A DNA stretch of 10,368 nt from JAYXXU01 sp049301135 (GTDB lineage Bacteria; Pseudomonadota; Gammaproteobacteria; Pseudomonadales; Moraxellaceae), in the NCBI GenBank assembly GCA_049301135.1, contig JBAQKP010000161.1, positions 1-10,368 on the forward strand, given 5' to 3'. The notes under the pieces were generated by a model. The model ran no database searches. It saw only the letters and a program-made list of their open reading frames with translations, and was not told the DNA's origin. Below, piece after piece: positions 7,652 through 10,368 of this stretch. A program made the translations under genes and the position numbers. Position 1 is the first letter of the stretch. Every line of letters starts with the position of its first letter.

Positions 7652-7660
7652 CCGGCAGCT
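7638..7660. repeat. Inverted repeat upstream of the SIMPL gene
   Basis: AGCTGC (7638-7643) and GCAGCT (7655-7660) form a 6-bp stem with an 11-base loop in the gap after cpoB. No T-run follows, so it is not a convincing intrinsic terminator. It could be a transcript-end stabilising hairpin for cpoB or a regulatory site for the next gene. Confidence 0.3.
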
Positions 7661-7708
7661 TCTGAGCGATACTACAGCCACTAAACAGCCACTTGGATGA
7701 TCCACACA

Positions 7709-8428
7709 ATGTCAAACCAACTGAACAAAGCCGCTGCTTTAAGTCTTGCCGCCCTGCTTGGGACAAGCATGGCACACGCCGAACATCCACATCCACCGGC
7801 GGAGCGTGGCATGGTCAATCTCCAGACCGAAGTCAGCCGTGAAGTGCAAAACGACGAAATGCGTGCAACGCTCTATACCGAACAAAGCAACAAAAACCCG
7901 ACCACACTGGCCAATCAAATCAGCCAAACGATCAACACCGCGATGACTGCGGCCAAACGCTATCCGAATGTCAGCGTCAAAACCGTTGGACAAAACACCT
8001 ATCCGATTTATGACGACAAAAACCGCCTGACCACATGGCGCTCACGCTCCGAAATCGAACTGAAAAGCACCGATTTTCGCGCAATGAGCGAGCTGATGGC
8101 GCAACTGCAAGAGCAACTACAACTCGGTGGGGTGAGCTTTAATGTCTCTACCCAGCAACGCAAGACGGTCGAAAACGAACTCTTGACCGAACTGACCCAA
8201 GCCTTTAAACAACGCGCCACGATCCTGCAAACCGCGTGGGGTTCGTCGGGCTATGAGTTGGTCAGCCTGAACATTAACACCGAAATGCCACCACAATATC
8301 CCCAGCCGATGATGATGGCGCGTGGCAGTGCCGATATGATGGAAAGTAAAGTCGCGGCACAAAGTGTTGAAGCCGGTAACAGCCGCATTCAAATTTCGGC
8401 CAATGGTACGGTACAACTCAAACCGTAA
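7709..8428 (+). CDS. SIMPL-domain (DUF541) exported protein
   Basis: This is an exported protein of the SIMPL/DUF541 family, related to E. coli YggE and to BP26; the family's biochemical role is poorly known, though some members affect stress or oxidative tolerance. A signal peptide spans about residues 1-24 (hydrophobic LSLAALLG, cut after AHA). The SIMPL pattern follows: an N-terminal strand VNLQTEVSREVQNDEMRATL, a helix with many Ala/Thr/Asn, then NTYPIYDDKNRLTTWRSRSE, the family's typical Y.P...D......W.AR.E.. region. After that come the second helix-strand unit and a C-terminal ISANGTVQL strand. An in-frame ATG at 7697 would add four residues. I chose 7709 because GGA lies about 11 bases before it and the signal peptide then starts cleanly. 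It follows cpoB on the same strand after 178 bases and ends upstream of a strong terminator. Confidence 0.85.
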   Translation: MSNQLNKAAALSLAALLGTSMAHAEHPHPPAERGMVNLQTEVSREVQNDEMRATLYTEQSNKNPTTLANQISQTINTAMTAAKRYPNVSVKTVGQNTYPIYDDKNRLTTWRSRSEIELKSTDFRAMSELMAQLQEQLQLGGVSFNVSTQQRKTVENELLTELTQAFKQRATILQTAWGSSGYELVSLNINTEMPPQYPQPMMMARGSADMMESKVAAQSVEAGNSRIQISANGTVQLKP

Positions 8429-8469
8429 GCGTTTTAATAACAATCCATTTAACAAAGCTAACTCAATCC

Positions 8470-8541
8470 TCCCCTAACCTTATCCCCTTTGGGAAAAAGG
8501 AACTCCCGCTACCCTTCGGGGAGAGGGCTGGGGTGAGGGGA
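8470..8541. repeat. GC-rich imperfect palindromic repeat (REP-like)
   Basis: The ends TCCCCTAACC (8470-8479) and GGGTGAGGGGA (8531-8541) pair with one mismatch. Inside, each half carries a TCCCC-N3-GGG-like block, and CTCCC (8503-8507) pairs with GGGAG (8519-8523) to make an inner hairpin. The base composition is sharply different from its flanks. The outer part, read as CCCTCACCCCAGCCCTCTCC on the minus strand, closely resembles dispersed extragenic palindromes that I recall from many proteobacterial genomes. Its position between two convergent genes, just before a terminator, is typical of such elements. Copy number cannot be judged from this window. Confidence 0.6.
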
Positions 8542-8548
8542 ATGCAAA

Positions 8549-8570
8549 AGGGCTTGATCACTCAAGCCCT
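8549..8570. terminator. Bidirectional rho-independent terminator
   Basis: AGGGCTTGA (8549-8557) and TCAAGCCCT (8562-8570) form a perfect 9-bp stem with a TCAC loop. GTTTTATT follows on the plus strand, and AAAA lies just before and within the stem base, which gives TTTT on the minus strand. It can therefore end both the SIMPL transcript (plus) and the rraA/glutaredoxin-like transcript (minus), which converge here. Confidence 0.9.
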
Positions 8571-8604
8571 GTTTTATTGTAAAAATCTAATGCATCAGAT
8601 GGCA

Positions 8605-9378
8605 TTACGCATAGGTTTGGTTCAGATACTTTAAAATGTCCTTCGACTCAAACATCTGTACGCCAGTATTCGGATCAACCAAATACGGCACTTGTAAACG
8701 CCCTTGCATCACTGGCAGTTCACGCTCACGTTTGCCACCTGTGACCGGCACATACTTGCCCGGCTTGAGGCGCAGAATCGCAGGGCCCATATCCTGCCAG
8801 CGCTCTTTGGCCACGTTGTGCAGCACATATGGGATCTCTAGCTCACAGAGCCGCTCACGCACCAAGCGACTAAATGGACTGGCATCGAAACTCCACAGAT
8901 GCAACAGTTGTGCAGGTGCGGCTTTGCTGGCATTTCCTGCTTGTGCGTTGAGACCACGCATCAGACTCACACCACTGACCAGCGTCTGCAACACTGGCAG
9001 TTTTGGCATGCTTTGCCACGCTTTTGGGGTTTTGCCAGATTTACCATAATGCTGGAACAGATAGTCGATAATCGCCTGTGATTCCAATAACTGTGTGCCG
9101 GTATTCTCATCAATCAACAGCGGAAACTGCGCCTTACCCGCCAGACCCTCGGCAACCGGCCGAAAGCGTGTGCCGTTCTTCGGACATGGATAAATCTCCA
9201 CGTCGAGATTCAGCAAGGTCACCACTTCACGCACCCGACGGCAATACGGACAGGCTTCCATATCAAACAGTTTGATCGGCAACGCCGGTTGTTTTGGGTT
9301 GGGCGTGCCCGACACGCCACGTCCGCCTTGTAACAGCGTTGCGGTGACTGACTGTAGGACTTTCAACTCATGCAGCAT
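8605..9378 (-). CDS. Tandem glutaredoxin/GST N-terminal-domain protein
   Basis: This cytoplasmic protein of 257 residues is made of two thioredoxin-fold units of the GST-N/glutaredoxin type. Unit one (about 34-112) has LFDMEACPYCRRVRE with the redox motif C43-P-Y-C46, a cis-proline at P86 in FPLLID, and NTGTQLLESQAIIDYL (92-107). Unit two (about 158-256) repeats the layout: LWSFDASPFSRLVRE, P231 in VPYLVD, and NTGVQMFESKDILKYL (237-252). There CPYC is replaced by S167-P-F-S170. The GST Glu-Ser signature that holds the glutathione gamma-glutamyl group appears in both. No GST C-terminal helical domain is present. It probably handles glutathione-linked thiol reduction or conjugation, but the reaction is unknown. 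The start is supported by AAGGA 8 bases upstream. It is third in a minus-strand run after the SDR-like gene and rraA, 50 bases from rraA. Confidence 0.85.
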   Translation of the reverse strand: MLHELKVLQSVTATLLQGGRGVSGTPNPKQPALPIKLFDMEACPYCRRVREVVTLLNLDVEIYPCPKNGTRFRPVAEGLAGKAQFPLLIDENTGTQLLESQAIIDYLFQHYGKSGKTPKAWQSMPKLPVLQTLVSGVSLMRGLNAQAGNASKAAPAQLLHLWSFDASPFSRLVRERLCELEIPYVLHNVAKERWQDMGPAILRLKPGKYVPVTGGKRERELPVMQGRLQVPYLVDPNTGVQMFESKDILKYLNQTYA

Positions 9379-9428
9379 CTTGGATTTCCTTCATCGTTTA
9401 CGGGATTATGTGACAGCATGACAGGGAT

Positions 9429-9965
9429 TTACAGCAACGGCTGTTCAGACACCACGATGCCGTTGTTGTCGGCATACAGGTACAAGCCGGAATGCAAAGT
9501 CAGCCCGCCGAATTTAATCGTCACATCGACTTCACCCGCGCCTTGTCGGTTGCTTTTTTGCGGGATACAGGCCAACGCTTGCACGCCGAGATCCAGCGCG
9601 GCTAACGCATCGACATCACGTACACAGCCATAGATCACCACGCCTGCCCAGCCATGCTTGACCGCACTTTCGGCGATCATATCGCCCAGTAACGCACAGC
9701 GCATCGACGCGCCGCCATCGACCACCAACACCCGACCTTGACCGTCAGTCGCCAGCAGTTCTTTGACCCGTGAATTGTCCTCAAAGCATTTGACCGTCAC
9801 GATCTGACCGCCAAATGCCTTGCGTCCACCAAAGTTCCGAAATGATTTGCCATCGAGTGACGGTGAACAGACTTGCAACTCTTTTTGCAAGTCTGGATGA
9901 TCATCCAATAGATCACAGGTCACAAAGCTTACAACAGCAGTATCGACAACAGCAGGGTTGGTCAT
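9429..9965 (-). CDS. rraA: RraA family protein (ribonuclease E activity regulator)
   Basis: In E. coli, RraA is a trimeric cytoplasmic protein that binds RNase E and RhlB and slows mRNA turnover; other members of the same fold are metal-dependent aldolases or decarboxylases. The 178 residues match RraA well from end to end: TCDLLDDHPDLQ (16-27), FGGRKAFGGQIVTVKCFEDN (45-64), VLVVDGGASMRCALLGDMIA (79-98), GWAGVVIYGCVRDVDAL (105-121) and LYLYADNNGIVVSEQPLL (161-178). D95 and the R116-D117 pair, spaced as in the enzymatic relatives, are present. The start has GGAG (plus 9974-9977) 8 bases upstream. It overlaps the stop codon of the preceding SDR-like gene as ATGA, so the two are translationally coupled. 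Confidence 0.95.
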   Translation of the reverse strand: MTNPAVVDTAVVSFVTCDLLDDHPDLQKELQVCSPSLDGKSFRNFGGRKAFGGQIVTVKCFEDNSRVKELLATDGQGRVLVVDGGASMRCALLGDMIAESAVKHGWAGVVIYGCVRDVDALAALDLGVQALACIPQKSNRQGAGEVDVTIKFGGLTLHSGLYLYADNNGIVVSEQPLL

Positions 9966-10366
9966 GCTACAGGCTCCAAAGTCAGCTCTAACATCGCGCG
10001 GTTAGAATAGCAGTGTGGCGAGTCTAGCGCAGCGATTGGTGAGGTCGCAACGTGTGCCATCGCCGCCGCCACCCGTGCCGCTTCAATCGGCCGATAATCC
10101 CACGTGTCCGGCACAATCGGTGCAACCAGTTGAAATGCCCGCTGCGCCAGCCCTTCACCCAGACGGCTATCCCGATGCTGCCCCATCAATAACGACGGCT
10201 GAAACACCGACAACCGCTCAAATGCCAACGCTGCTACATCGCGCTCTAGCTCACCTTTAACCCGATTATAAAAAATCCGTGACTTCGGATTAGCACCGGT
10301 CGCTGACAGCAGTAAAAAATGCGCAACCCCCGCCGCTTTACAAGCTTCGGCAAAACTCAGGTTATA
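9962..10366 (-). CDS. NAD(P)-binding SDR-like / NAD-dependent epimerase family protein (5' partial)
   Basis: The frame enters from beyond the window end and gives the C-terminal 134 residues of a Rossmann-fold protein. It begins YNLSFAEACKAAGVAHFLLL, then SATGANPKSRIFYNRVKGEL, which carries a Y-x3-K pair (YNRVK) as in the short-chain dehydrogenase active site with a serine-bearing LLLSATGA strand just before it. VFQPSLLMGQHRDSRLGEG follows, as in atypical SDRs of the HTATIP2/YbjT-like NmrA-related group. The nucleotide-binding N-terminus (GxxGxxG) lies outside the window. The substrate is unknown; such proteins may act as reductases or as redox sensors. Its TGA overlaps the rraA start. An internal ATG at 10228 is not the start, because the frame with family motifs continues upstream. 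Confidence 0.8.
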   Translation of the reverse strand, partial: YNLSFAEACKAAGVAHFLLLSATGANPKSRIFYNRVKGELERDVAALAFERLSVFQPSLLMGQHRDSRLGEGLAQRAFQLVAPIVPDTWDYRPIEAARVAAAMAHVATSPIAALDSPHCYSNRAMLELTLEPVA

Positions 10367-10368
10367 GC

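Noticed and set aside
8636..9633. Plus-strand frames opposite the glutaredoxin-like and rraA genes
   Set aside because: Both minus-strand proteins match known families end to end; the opposing frames have no motifs.

Overview
The window looks like chromosome from a gammaproteobacterium, probably Moraxellaceae or a close relative. The pointers are a TfpX/TfpZ-type pilin accessory protein, a CpoB/YbgF homologue, a SIMPL protein, RraA and a tandem glutaredoxin-like/GST-N protein, in DNA of roughly 50% GC. This placement is inferred from gene content and no database was searched. Nothing looks like phage, a transposon, CRISPR or a defence island.

Layout. (1) 2-2499, plus strand: the end of a TRAP uptake operon, with the large permease DctM (5' end outside the window) and a TakP-like periplasmic binding protein, start and stop codons overlapping. 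(2) 2520-3650, minus strand, convergent with dctP across a 20-base gap: a regulator with two XRE helix-turn-helix domains and a C-terminal part that looks like a worn S24/LexA-type domain. (3) 3744-4758, minus strand: a three-helix membrane protein of the TfpX/TfpZ pilin-accessory family, preceded on the same strand by the 4.5S SRP RNA gene (ffs) and its promoter. (4) 4880-6536, plus strand: a probable two-gene operon of an O6-alkylguanine DNA alkyltransferase (ogt) and a NAPE-PLD/RomA-like metallo-beta-lactamase-fold hydrolase. (5) 6601-8428, plus strand: two exported proteins, CpoB (coiled coil plus TPR) and a SIMPL-domain protein, separated by about 175 bases that include a short stop-bounded reading frame. 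(6) 8470-8570: an imperfect GC-rich palindromic repeat and then a strong bidirectional terminator, where converging transcripts meet. (7) 8605-10368, minus strand: an NAD(P)-binding SDR-like protein cut by the window end, RraA (ATGA overlap), and the two-domain glutaredoxin/GST-N protein.

The genes form small independent housekeeping or accessory units: carboxylate uptake, a regulator, protein targeting, alkylation repair, envelope maintenance, RNA turnover and thiol chemistry. I did not find a convincing new multi-gene system. The best items for a second look are the double-HTH regulator with a degenerate S24-like tail, the pilin accessory gene next to ffs with no pilin gene in view, the single-CxxC tandem thioredoxin-fold protein, cpoB away from tol-pal, and the repeat next to the terminator.
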